Shown: positions 1 to 6,374 of the stretch, in pieces | Position numbering within the stretch: position 1 is the first letter of the stretch | How the letters are laid out: every line of letters starts with the position of its first letter | Assembly (NCBI GenBank): GCA_005788065.1 | Contig: SXZD01000045.1 | Coordinates: forward strand, 1-9,206 | Reading direction: 5' to 3' | Length of the DNA: 9,206 nucleotides | Source: Burkholderiales bacterium | GTDB lineage: Bacteria > Pseudomonadota > Gammaproteobacteria > Burkholderiales > Burkholderiaceae_B | Program-made: the position numbers and the translations under genes | Notes under the pieces: model-generated | Told to the model about the DNA's origin: nothing | The model's database searches: none | What the model saw: the letters and a program-made list of their open reading frames with translations, nothing else

Positions 1-370
1 CCTGGTCGCCAGCGCCCTGGTCGAGGTTGTCGTCATGTGCGCGGTCAACACCTTGGGCAATGTCCGGGCTTTGCTTGTCGTAGCAGACCATCACGGCACA
101 GCCTTTGTAGTCGATACCGTAGTCGGTATTGTCATAGCCGATGCGCTTGATGGTGTTGCGGGCTACCTGAATGTAATCGACGTTGGCGCGCGTGGTGATT
201 TCACCGGCCAGAACGACCAGACCGGTGTTGCACAGCGTTTCTGCAGCAACGCGGGAATAGGGATCCTGCGTAAGGATGGCATCGAGAATACTGTCGGAAA
301 TCTGATCGGCGACTTTGTCCGGGTGTCCCTCAGAGACCGATTCCGAGGTGAAGAAGTAGGTATTGCTCAT
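1..370 (-). CDS. metK: S-adenosylmethionine synthetase, N-terminal part (runs off the left edge)
   Basis: MetK makes S-adenosylmethionine from methionine and ATP in the cytoplasm, releasing phosphate and diphosphate. Reading the minus strand from the ATG at 370-368 gives 123 codons, beginning MSNTYFFTSESVSEGHPDKV. This contains the family's N-terminal signature: FTSESVSEGHPDKVADQISD holds the His and Asp of the ATP/metal site. TLCNTGLVVLAGEITT and the YDNTDYGIDYKGCAV region follow in the expected order. The family is usually about 380-400 residues, so roughly two thirds lies outside the window; no damage is visible in the part present. A GGAG Shine-Dalgarno (377-380) sits six bases before the ATG and fixes the start. 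The gene is divergent from the lpxL-like operon. Its leader carries a putative SAM-sensing element, which would make it feedback controlled by its own product. Confidence 0.97.
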   Translation of the reverse strand, partial: MSNTYFFTSESVSEGHPDKVADQISDSILDAILTQDPYSRVAAETLCNTGLVVLAGEITTRANVDYIQVARNTIKRIGYDNTDYGIDYKGCAVMVCYDKQSPDIAQGVDRAHDDNLDQGAGDQ

Positions 371-380
371 GTGTGGCTCC

Positions 381-404
381 AAAATCGGCCTGCGGCCGTG
401 TTTT
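381..404 (-). terminator. Terminator-like hairpin in the metK leader, directly before the ribosome binding site
   Basis: On the minus strand the sequence runs AAAA, CA, CGGCC, loop GCA, GGCCG, A, TTTT. The GC stem is five perfect base pairs (394-398 with 386-390), and the flanking A4 and T4 can extend it. A GC stem ending in a T run is the shape of a short intrinsic terminator. The T run (381-384) abuts the metK Shine-Dalgarno GGAG (377-380), so the hairpin could also block ribosome access. Because it lies inside the metK 5' leader it is more likely a regulatory output element than the end of a gene. The stem is short and the T run has only four bases, so activity is uncertain. Confidence 0.45.
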
Positions 405-439
405 ACGGGTGCGCTGCCGGTTTCGGATGATGCGGCGAC

Positions 440-493
440 GCTTTAGCGGTTTTGATTTACGACGTTCCGCAAGTTGTCATTAACTCAACGTCG
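440..493 (-). promoter_or_regulatory. Putative SAM-II-like riboswitch aptamer upstream of metK
   Basis: Read on the minus strand, CGACGTT (493-487) and AACGTCG (466-460) form a perfect 7-bp stem. They enclose a 20-base loop that opens GAGTTAA and closes CTTGCGG. After the stem comes an A-rich link containing TAAAT, then GCTAAA (447-442). The order stem, GA-TTAA, TTGC, stem, TAAAT, GCTAAA is that of the SAM-II riboswitch as I recall its consensus. The loop bases GCGG (470-467) can pair with CCGC (449-446), giving the H-type pseudoknot that this class requires. The predicted transcription start falls at about the first base of the stem, and the downstream gene makes SAM, both of which fit. One loop base differs from the usual GATTTAA. 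SAM-II is known mainly from alphaproteobacteria. This was matched from memory, without a covariance model. Confidence 0.6.
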
Positions 494-499
494 GTGTGG

Positions 500-531
500 A
501 TTATAAACGACTTGCCACCCGATAGTGTGAA
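500..531 (-). promoter_or_regulatory. metK: Candidate sigma-70 promoter of metK
   Basis: A perfect TATAAT lies on the minus strand at 505-500. A TTCACA resembling the -35 box is at 531-526, but the 20-base spacer is longer than the normal 16-18. At the ideal 17-base distance the hexamer is only ACACTA. The -10 box predicts a start near 494, giving a leader of about 120 bases that begins at the stem of the putative riboswitch. The -10 is convincing and the -35 is weak. Confidence 0.5.
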
Positions 532-573
532 CTTTGGAGTCGTGCTTCAGGAGGCTTTGGGTCGCACAGGTCT

Positions 574-579
574 TACAAT
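574..579 (+). promoter_or_regulatory. Possible -10 box of the lpxL-like operon
   Basis: TACAAT (574-579) lies ten bases before the ATG of the first acyltransferase gene. No recognisable -35 hexamer lies 16-18 bases upstream. If it is used, transcription would start only a few bases before the ATG, giving a nearly leaderless message. That would agree with the poor Shine-Dalgarno there (GTGGAACC). The operon promoter may equally lie elsewhere in the divergent gap. Confidence 0.25.
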
Positions 580-588
580 CGTGGAACC

Positions 589-1473
589 ATGATGATCCGA
601 ACCTTCGCCCTTCTCCTGAGTCGTATGCCGCTCGTGTTTCTGCACGGCGTCGGCTTTCTGCTGGGTTGGATGGCGTGGTTCGCGTCCCCGTCTTACCGGC
701 GTCTGTTCCGCGGCATGCTGCGGCAAGCGATCGGAGAGCAGCACCCCCGCTATGACGTCATCCTGCGCAGAGCCATCGGCGAGACCGGCAAGGGACTGTT
801 GGAGTTGCCCTATGTCTGGTTCCGGGAGGGGGAGAAGAGTGCGGCGCACAAGGTGGTCTGCGACGGCTGGGAGGTTGTCGAGCCGCTGTTGAAACAGGGC
901 AAGGGCATCATATTCCTGACGCCCCATCTGGGCTGCTTCGAGGTGGCTGCACAGGCGTTCGCCCTGCGTGCACCCATCACCGTGCTGTATCGGCCCAATC
1001 GCAACGCTGACATGCAGAAGCTGATCGAAACCCGCCGACAACGCGAAAATGTCGCCCTGGCGCCTACCGATCTGGGGGGCGTCCGGTCGTTGCTCAAGGC
1101 ACTCAAGCGGGGTCAGGCCATCGGCATCTTGCCCGATCAGGTGCCTTCCAATGGAGAGGGTGTCTGGGTCAATGCATGGGGACGTCCTGCCTACACCATG
1201 AATCTGCCTGCCAAATTCCACATACAGACCGGTGCCGTTCCCGTTTTGACGTTCGCCGTCCGTCTGCCATGGGGCAAGGGATGGCACATGCGTTTTGAGC
1301 CTCTGTCGGTTGATTTGCCGGCTGACAGCACCGAGGCAACCGAAATCATCAATCAGGAAATTGAAAAACTCGTGTTGCGTTACCCCGAGCAATACTACTG
1401 GGCCTACAACCGCTACAAGGTGCCCGATGGAGCGACGACCCTTGCCGATGCAGCACCGGAGGACTCCCGATGA
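589..1473 (+). CDS. Lipid A biosynthesis late acyltransferase, LpxL/HtrB family (first copy)
   Basis: This 294-residue protein belongs to the LpxL/LpxM family. These inner-membrane enzymes transfer an acyl chain from acyl-ACP to the hydroxyl of a primary acyl chain on Kdo2-lipid IVA. A hydrophobic N-terminal stretch (about residues 5-32) would anchor it. The catalytic HX4D/E motif is HLGCFE, with H113 and E118. Other family landmarks are YRPNRN (134-139), GILPDQ (179-184) and the C-terminal QYYWAYNRYK (268-277). The length is normal. The ATG at 589 is chosen because it keeps the anchor; the Shine-Dalgarno is weak. The stop overlaps the next start as ATGA, so the two acyltransferases are probably translationally coupled. 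Paired copies near dapF are known in Burkholderiales such as Bordetella. Which chain and position this copy adds cannot be read from sequence, so no lpxL/lpxM symbol is given. Confidence 0.9.
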   Translation: MMIRTFALLLSRMPLVFLHGVGFLLGWMAWFASPSYRRLFRGMLRQAIGEQHPRYDVILRRAIGETGKGLLELPYVWFREGEKSAAHKVVCDGWEVVEPLLKQGKGIIFLTPHLGCFEVAAQAFALRAPITVLYRPNRNADMQKLIETRRQRENVALAPTDLGGVRSLLKALKRGQAIGILPDQVPSNGEGVWVNAWGRPAYTMNLPAKFHIQTGAVPVLTFAVRLPWGKGWHMRFEPLSVDLPADSTEATEIINQEIEKLVLRYPEQYYWAYNRYKVPDGATTLADAAPEDSR

Positions 1474-2393
1474 AGGTGTTGGTGGGCGCCTGGATGTGGC
1501 TGGGCCGACGGCCCGCATGGCTTTTCAATGCCGTGGCCGTAACGCTGAGCCTGCTTCTGGCGGCGCTGGTGTGGACGTTCGGCGTTGAGCGCCGCTTCGT
1601 CCTGCTCAAGAATCTGGAGTTATGCTTTCCTCATAAAGATCGCTTGTGGCGCTGGTCGACCGGCTTTGCCCACATGGTGCTTTACATTCGCACCTTTCTG
1701 GATCGTGCGTGGCTGTGGCAGTTGCCGCCAGAGCAGATACGCCGGCGTATTGCCGTCACCGGTATCGACAATCTCGAGAGCGTGCGCAGTGTCGGAGAAG
1801 GCCAAACACCCAAGCCCGTCATTTTGCTTGCGCCGCATTTTCTGGGGTTGGACGCCGGTTGGTCGCGACTGTGTCTGGATATCGACATGGTCACCATGTA
1901 TTCCAATCAAAAAAATCCGGTGTTGAACGACTTGCTGCGCAATGGCCGGGCCCGTTTGGGCAATCCCGTTCTGCTGTCACGCCAGGAAGGCGTTCGCGGC
2001 ATCGTGCGTCAGTTGAAAGCAGGCCGCCCGCTGTACTACCTGCCCGATATGGACTTTGGTGAGCGCGACGCAGTTTTTGTCCCTTTTTTTGGCATTACTG
2101 CTGCAACGGTAACGGCGGTTGCGCGTCTGGCGCGAATGACCGGTGCCCGCGTCATTTTCTGCCCGACCCGATGGGAGAGAGTGGGGCTTTTGGGTGGGCG
2201 TTACACTGTGCAGATTCAGCCGGCACTTCAGGCAGACTATCCGCCGGACGACGATGCGGTGGCCACCACGCGCATCAACCATGAAATCGAAATGCTGATC
2301 GACGGGTTTGAAGCGCAGTATCTGTGGACACACAAACGATTCAAAACCCGCCCGCCGGGGGACGCCGGCTTTTACGGGCGACATCATCATTGA
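1470..2393 (+). CDS. Lipid A biosynthesis late acyltransferase, LpxL/HtrB family (second copy)
   Basis: This 307-residue paralogue of the upstream gene is predicted to act in the inner membrane on Kdo2-lipid IVA or its partly acylated product. A single hydrophobic helix spans about residues 18-37. The catalytic motif is HFLGLD, with H123 and D128, so it carries Asp where the first copy has Glu; both fit HX4(D/E). Further landmarks are YSNQKNPVLND (144-154), YLPDMDFGERD (190-200), VPFFG (204-208) and QYLWTHKRFK (283-292). The C-terminus ends in three histidines. The ATG lies within the stop of the first gene (ATGA, 1470-1473), so reinitiation is likely. The paralogues are quite different outside the motifs, suggesting an old duplication with separate chain or position specificities. 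The specificity itself is not predictable here. Confidence 0.9.
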   Translation: MKVLVGAWMWLGRRPAWLFNAVAVTLSLLLAALVWTFGVERRFVLLKNLELCFPHKDRLWRWSTGFAHMVLYIRTFLDRAWLWQLPPEQIRRRIAVTGIDNLESVRSVGEGQTPKPVILLAPHFLGLDAGWSRLCLDIDMVTMYSNQKNPVLNDLLRNGRARLGNPVLLSRQEGVRGIVRQLKAGRPLYYLPDMDFGERDAVFVPFFGITAATVTAVARLARMTGARVIFCPTRWERVGLLGGRYTVQIQPALQADYPPDDDAVATTRINHEIEMLIDGFEAQYLWTHKRFKTRPPGDAGFYGRHHH

Positions 2394-2432
2394 CCGGGCG
2401 CCGGTACTCATCAACAGAAAGACAAGAAGCAC

Positions 2433-3302
2433 ATGGGATTGAAATTCACAAAAATGCACGGCGCAGGCAATGACTTTGTCGTGCTCGATGGCATCCATCA
2501 GACGCTCGATCTCTCGGCTGACAACATTCGCCGACTGGCAGACCGGCATTTCGGTGTCGGTGCAGATCAGGTGCTGGTGGTCGAACAGGCGCAAAACGCA
2601 GACAACGACTTTCGCTATCGCATTTTCAATCAGGACGGCAGCGAAGTGGAGCAGTGCGGCAAGGGCGCGCGCTGTTTTGCACAGTTTGTCCATGAACAGG
2701 GCCTGACCGACAAAAAAACCATCCGCGTCGAAACGGCGGCAGGTGTGATCACGCCGGAGATCTTGGCACCGGGCCGTGTTCGCGTGGACATGGGGCCTCC
2801 GTCCTTCACGCCCGAGTCTGTCCATTTCGATCCTACTGGGCTTGAACAGCGGCAGATGGGCGAGGCCACGCTCTACACCATCGAATTGCCGGACACATTG
2901 GGTCTGAAAGAAAAAACCGTCGAGTTTGCGATTGCTTCGATGGGCAACCCGCACGCAGTCATCGTTGTCGAGCGGCTGGCGGTGGCGCCGGTGCAAACTT
3001 TGGGTCGATGGCTTGAGGTGCATCCCCGCTTCGCGCGCAAGGTCAACGTCGGTTTCCTGCAGGTCATGGAGCGCGATCAGGCCGGATTGCGCGTGTGGGA
3101 GCGTGGCGCAGGCGAAACACTGGCATGTGGTACCGGAGCGTGCGCCGCAGCCGTTACGGGCATGCGCAGGGGGCTGTTTGATTCTGAGGTGCATATACGC
3201 AAGCGCGGCGGCTTGCTCACACTGGCATGGGCCGGTGGAGACGCATCCGTGCTGATGACTGGACCGGCGCAGACCGTGTTTGAGGGGGAGTGGAAGGCAT
3301 GA
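2433..3302 (+). CDS. dapF: Diaminopimelate epimerase
   Basis: DapF interconverts LL- and meso-diaminopimelate without a cofactor, the last step before meso-DAP goes to peptidoglycan or lysine. The 289 residues match the family length. Landmarks are KMHGAGNDFV (7-16, N13), FNQDGSEVEQCGKGARC (65-81) with catalytic C75, MGNPHAV (170-176, N172), N205, VWERGAGET (221-229) and ACGTGACA (231-238) with catalytic C232. Both cysteines of the two-base mechanism are present. The oddity is K77: the PROSITE DapF signature has Asn after the first Cys-Gly, and here the codon at 2661-2663 is AAG. The gene is 39 bases after the second acyltransferase, with a purine-rich but imperfect Shine-Dalgarno (AAGAAG). 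Its TGA overlaps the start of the DUF484 gene. It is probably functional, though the Lys deserves checking. Confidence 0.96.
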   Translation: MGLKFTKMHGAGNDFVVLDGIHQTLDLSADNIRRLADRHFGVGADQVLVVEQAQNADNDFRYRIFNQDGSEVEQCGKGARCFAQFVHEQGLTDKKTIRVETAAGVITPEILAPGRVRVDMGPPSFTPESVHFDPTGLEQRQMGEATLYTIELPDTLGLKEKTVEFAIASMGNPHAVIVVERLAVAPVQTLGRWLEVHPRFARKVNVGFLQVMERDQAGLRVWERGAGETLACGTGACAAAVTGMRRGLFDSEVHIRKRGGLLTLAWAGGDASVLMTGPAQTVFEGEWKA

Positions 3303-3964
3303 ACATCGATGACGAAAGCGTGGTGCAGTTCCTGAAAGAGGCGCCCGATTTTTTTCTGCACTATCCGGGGTTGCTGGCGGGGCTCAAATTACCGGACCCG
3401 GCCACCGGCAAAGCGCTGTCACTGCATGAGCGTCAGTTGCAGGTCTTGCGCGAGAAATTGAAAGCGCTGGAGTCGCGAATCGTCGAGATGGGGCGCGCCG
3501 CCACCGAGAATCAGGCCATCATCCAGAAATTGCAGTCATGGCAGCGAGCCTTGCTGAAAGAGAAAAATGCGTCCGCCATTCCGGCCATCATCGAAGAAGA
3601 GTTGGCGCGTCTGTTTGCCATACCGCTGGTGTGCCTGAGGCTCTGGCCGACGGGTAACAGCAGCGTGCACGAAAGCTATGTGCTGGATGCAGACGATGCA
3701 TCGCGCAAGCAGATTGACGCCATGAAAATGCCGTACTGTGGACCATCCGCAGGGGTAGCACTGGATGTGTGGCTAAAGGGCAGGCCCTCGCATGCGGCTT
3801 CGGTTGCACTCATTCCGATACGCATCGGCTTTGCACCCACGGCGCTGGGTTTGCTGGTGTTGGGTTCACCCGATCCCGGTCGTTTCAGTCCGGATGCGGG
3901 TGTTGATTTTCTGGTCAGCATTTCCGAAATTGCCAGTGCCAGCCTCTCGCGTCTGCTGGTGTGA
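3299..3964 (+). CDS. DUF484 family protein between dapF and xerC
   Basis: This 221-residue cytoplasmic protein has no proven biochemical role. It matches DUF484: the N-terminal FLKEAPDFFLHYPGLLAGLKLP (residues 11-32), then GKALSLHERQLQVLREK, then a heptad-rich helical segment (about 41-90) likely to form a coiled coil. The C-terminal half (about 95-220) has the alternating hydrophobic pattern of a GAF-like domain, ending in a helix rich in small residues. The same position between dapF and xerC is seen in gammaproteobacteria, where the E. coli equivalent is YigA. The start taken is ATG 3299, which overlaps the dapF stop as ATGA and has GGGGAG at 3285-3290. A GTG at 3290 would add three residues but lies inside that Shine-Dalgarno. 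A link to XerC is inferred from synteny only. Confidence 0.88.
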   Translation: MNIDDESVVQFLKEAPDFFLHYPGLLAGLKLPDPATGKALSLHERQLQVLREKLKALESRIVEMGRAATENQAIIQKLQSWQRALLKEKNASAIPAIIEEELARLFAIPLVCLRLWPTGNSSVHESYVLDADDASRKQIDAMKMPYCGPSAGVALDVWLKGRPSHAASVALIPIRIGFAPTALGLLVLGSPDPGRFSPDAGVDFLVSISEIASASLSRLLV

Positions 3965-5034
3965 GTGCGACACGCGACTATCTGAACTGGCTGCAACAGC
4001 AGCATCGCTATTCGGACAATACCCTGAAGGCGGTGCAGCGCGATTTGCAGTGGCTTGAGCGTGCGTTGACAACGCAGCACCCCGTCACCGCAGGCAAGTC
4101 GCGCGATCACCATGAGACGTCAGTCATGCATTCCGGGACTGATGTTGCGCCCGACTGGAAATCCATGACGGCAGACCACATTCGCATGACGCTTTCCCGT
4201 GCGCGTGCCTCCGGTCTGTCTCCAGCCAGTCTCGCACGCCTGGCATCGAGCTTTCGTGGTTTCTTTCGGTATCTCGAAGAGGCCGGCGTGCTGACAACGG
4301 ATGTCATGCAGGGTGTGCGCACGCCGCGCAAGGCGCGGCGCTTGCCCAAGGCCTTGTCGCCCGATGAGGCGCTGCAGATATTGCAGCTAGACGTGGAATC
4401 GGCGGATTCAGCATCGCATGCAGCCGATGCGTCGGAGGTACCTGACGTCGACTCGCCCAGCTCTGTTTCCGATCTGGCACAGGCCAGAGTGCTGGCCGAA
4501 CTGTTGTATGGCAGTGGCCTTCGCATTTCCGAGGCGCTCGGTCTGGACCGTTCCGAGCATGCATGGCAGCAGCGCTCCAAAGGCGTCCGTTTGATGGGCG
4601 GCTGGCTCGATGAGGCAGCCGGCGAGTTGCATGTCATGGGCAAGGGCGCGAAGCCGCGTGTGGTTCCGCTTGGGTCGCAGGCTTTGCAGGCCTTGAAGGC
4701 TTTCATGGCGCAGCCGTTTGACTGCGTGTCCGGTAGCGAGGAACGTCCCGTTTTTGTCAATCGTCGCGGCCTGCGACTGTCGGTGCGTTCGGCACAGCGC
4801 CTGCTTGCTTTGCTGGCGCAACAGTCGGGTTTGGACCGGCATGTGCATCCCCACATGCTGCGCCACTCATTTGCATCGCATGTGTTACAGTCCAGCGGCG
4901 ATTTGCGGGCTGTGCAGGAACTGATGGGGCATGCCTCCATCGCATCCACACAGGTCTACACTTCTCTGGATTTCCAGCACCTGAGTGCCGTGTATGACAA
5001 GGCGCATCCCCGGGCCAGAAGCAAACCATCGTAG
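3961..5034 (+). CDS. xerC: Site-specific tyrosine recombinase XerC
   Basis: XerC, with XerD, resolves chromosome dimers at dif during division. The N-terminal core-binding SAM-like domain covers about residues 5-110 and the catalytic domain follows. The catalytic residues are all visible: R188 (YGSGLRISEALGLD), K228 (MGKGAKPRVVPLG), H298 and R301 (HPHMLRHSF), H324 (LMGHAS) and the nucleophile Y333 (QVYTSLD). At 357 residues it is longer than the usual 295-310. The extra length is mainly two low-complexity inserts: residues about 38-66 in the DNA-binding domain, and a Ser/Asp/Ala-rich stretch at about 145-172 ahead of the first catalytic Arg. The start is GTG 3961, overlapping the previous stop as GTGA without its own Shine-Dalgarno, implying coupling. 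The choice of XerC over XerD rests on position after dapF and DUF484. Confidence 0.93.
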   Translation: MSATRDYLNWLQQQHRYSDNTLKAVQRDLQWLERALTTQHPVTAGKSRDHHETSVMHSGTDVAPDWKSMTADHIRMTLSRARASGLSPASLARLASSFRGFFRYLEEAGVLTTDVMQGVRTPRKARRLPKALSPDEALQILQLDVESADSASHAADASEVPDVDSPSSVSDLAQARVLAELLYGSGLRISEALGLDRSEHAWQQRSKGVRLMGGWLDEAAGELHVMGKGAKPRVVPLGSQALQALKAFMAQPFDCVSGSEERPVFVNRRGLRLSVRSAQRLLALLAQQSGLDRHVHPHMLRHSFASHVLQSSGDLRAVQELMGHASIASTQVYTSLDFQHLSAVYDKAHPRARSKPS

Positions 5035-5108
5035 ATTCGCTCTTTCACATTGTTTCTCCGGCCGTTGCCTTGGTTTCCCTAAGTACCCCGGCTTCACATT
5101 TCATCTTC

Positions 5109-5136
5109 GCGGAGGTTTCCTGATTTCCGCTTTTTT
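5109..5136 (+). terminator. Probable intrinsic terminator after xerC
   Basis: GCGGAG (5109-5114) can pair with TTCCGC (5125-5130), one pair being G-T, across a ten-base loop. Six T residues (5131-5136) follow directly. This is a good terminator shape for the five-gene operon ending at xerC. The T run ends only 14 bases before the ATG of the rlmI-like gene. That gene would then need either read-through or a start site at the terminator itself. Confidence 0.55.
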
Positions 5137-5150
5137 CAAACGATTCCATC

Positions 5151-6356
5151 ATGAGCAAACCTTCAGAAATCTGGTTGAAACCCGGTAAAGACCGGTCCTT
5201 GTTACGCAGGCATCCGTGGGTGTTTTCCGGGGCCATCGGACAGGTGCGCGGCAAGCCAGGGCTGGGTGAAGTTGTGGCCGTGCGTTCAGACGTTGGCGTT
5301 TTTCTGGCATGGGCTGCGTTTGCGCCGGCTTCACAGATCCGTGCCCGTGTCTGGTCTTTTGATGAAGACACCAAAGTGGACGCCGCCCTCATCGGACGCC
5401 GTATTCATGAGGCCATCAACCGACGCGAGACTGTGGCCCTGCGCAGTACTGCCATCCGTTTGATTCATGGGGAGGCGGATGGTTTGCCCGGTGTTATCTG
5501 CGACCGCTATGGCGATTGGCTTGTGGTGCAGTTCAACAGCGCCGGTGCGCATGCCATGCGAGACCTGTTGCTGGCCGAGTTGGTCGATCACACAGGCTGC
5601 GATCTGGTTTATGAGCGCAGCGACAGCGACTCGGTTTCGCTCGAAGGTCTGGAGCCGCGCACCGGTCCTCTGACCGAAAAGGCTCGACAGCTTGCCACGC
5701 AGGCCGCATCTGTGGCCATTATTGAAAACCAGATTCATTACAGTGTGGACATCGCTGCGGGTCACAAAACCGGTTTTTATGTCGACCAACGCGATAACCG
5801 TCATTTGCTGGGCAAGCTTGCACGGGGGCGGGTGCTCAACTGTTTTTCATATACGGGTGGTTTTTCGCTGGCTTCGCTCAAAGCGGGCGCCAGTGAGGTG
5901 ATCTCGGTCGACTCCAGCGAACCTGCATTGCACTTGGCGCAACGCAATGCGGCCTTGAACGGTGTTGATCTGGCGTGTGCAAAATGGGAGGCGGCGGATG
6001 TGTTCAAATACCTGCGCCAGTGTCGCGCCGAGGATCAGCGCTTCGATGTCATTGTGCTCGATCCACCGAAGTTCGCCCCCAACTCCGCCAGCGTTGAGCG
6101 CGCCTGCCGCGCCTACAAAGATATCAATCTGCTGGCGATGCAGTTGCTCAAACCCGGCGGTGATTTGCTGACGTTTTCATGCTCTGGCGCAATTTCAGTT
6201 GACCTGTTCCGCAAAGTCATCGCAGGGGCTGCAGCAGATGCAGATGTGCCTTTGCACGTCATGGGAACTTTGGGCGCAGGCGAGGATCACCCCGTGTTGC
6301 TGCAGTTTCCGGAGGGAGAGTATCTCAAGGGTTTGCACTTGAGGCGCCTCAGGTAA
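5151..6356 (+). CDS. rlmI: RlmI-type 23S rRNA (cytosine-C5) methyltransferase
   Basis: This class I SAM-dependent methyltransferase has 401 residues, close to E. coli RlmI (about 396), which makes m5C1962 in 23S rRNA. An N-terminal PUA domain (about 7-75) includes SLLRRHPWVFSGAI and ASQIRARVWSFD. A linking domain with GEADGLPGVICDRYGDWLVVQ (107-127) follows. The Rossmann domain begins with TGFYVDQRDNR (207-217), with the SAM-binding FSYTGGFSLAS at 232-242, DPPKF at 304-308 and the catalytic-cysteine motif FSCSG (342-346, C344). A TGA at 5121-5123 rules out an upstream extension, so the start is ATG 5151. No clear Shine-Dalgarno precedes it. The gene converges with earP across 18 bases and is separated from xerC by a terminator-like hairpin. 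Family assignment is firm; the exact target base is by analogy. Confidence 0.9.
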   Translation: MSKPSEIWLKPGKDRSLLRRHPWVFSGAIGQVRGKPGLGEVVAVRSDVGVFLAWAAFAPASQIRARVWSFDEDTKVDAALIGRRIHEAINRRETVALRSTAIRLIHGEADGLPGVICDRYGDWLVVQFNSAGAHAMRDLLLAELVDHTGCDLVYERSDSDSVSLEGLEPRTGPLTEKARQLATQAASVAIIENQIHYSVDIAAGHKTGFYVDQRDNRHLLGKLARGRVLNCFSYTGGFSLASLKAGASEVISVDSSEPALHLAQRNAALNGVDLACAKWEAADVFKYLRQCRAEDQRFDVIVLDPPKFAPNSASVERACRAYKDINLLAMQLLKPGGDLLTFSCSGAISVDLFRKVIAGAAADADVPLHVMGTLGAGEDHPVLLQFPEGEYLKGLHLRRLR

Positions 6357-6374
6357 GTCTGATCTCTTTCTTGC

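Noticed and set aside
2393..2405. Hairpin ACCGG-GCG-CCGGT between the second acyltransferase and dapF
   Set aside because: It is short and not followed by T residues, and dapF appears to continue the same operon. At most it is a processing site.
1977..3194. A 405-codon open frame on the minus strand, opposite the second acyltransferase and dapF
   Set aside because: It lies wholly antisense to well-conserved genes, has no family motifs and an odd composition. Long antisense frames are common in GC-rich coding DNA. The same reasoning removes the minus-strand frames at 547-1518 (323 codons) and 4107-4949 (280 codons).
6340..6351. 12-base perfect palindrome TGAGGCGCCTCA at the end of rlmI, near the convergent junction
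   Set aside because: It is within coding sequence, has no loop and no T run on either side, so it is not a convincing terminator. A single palindrome of this size can occur by chance in GC-rich DNA.
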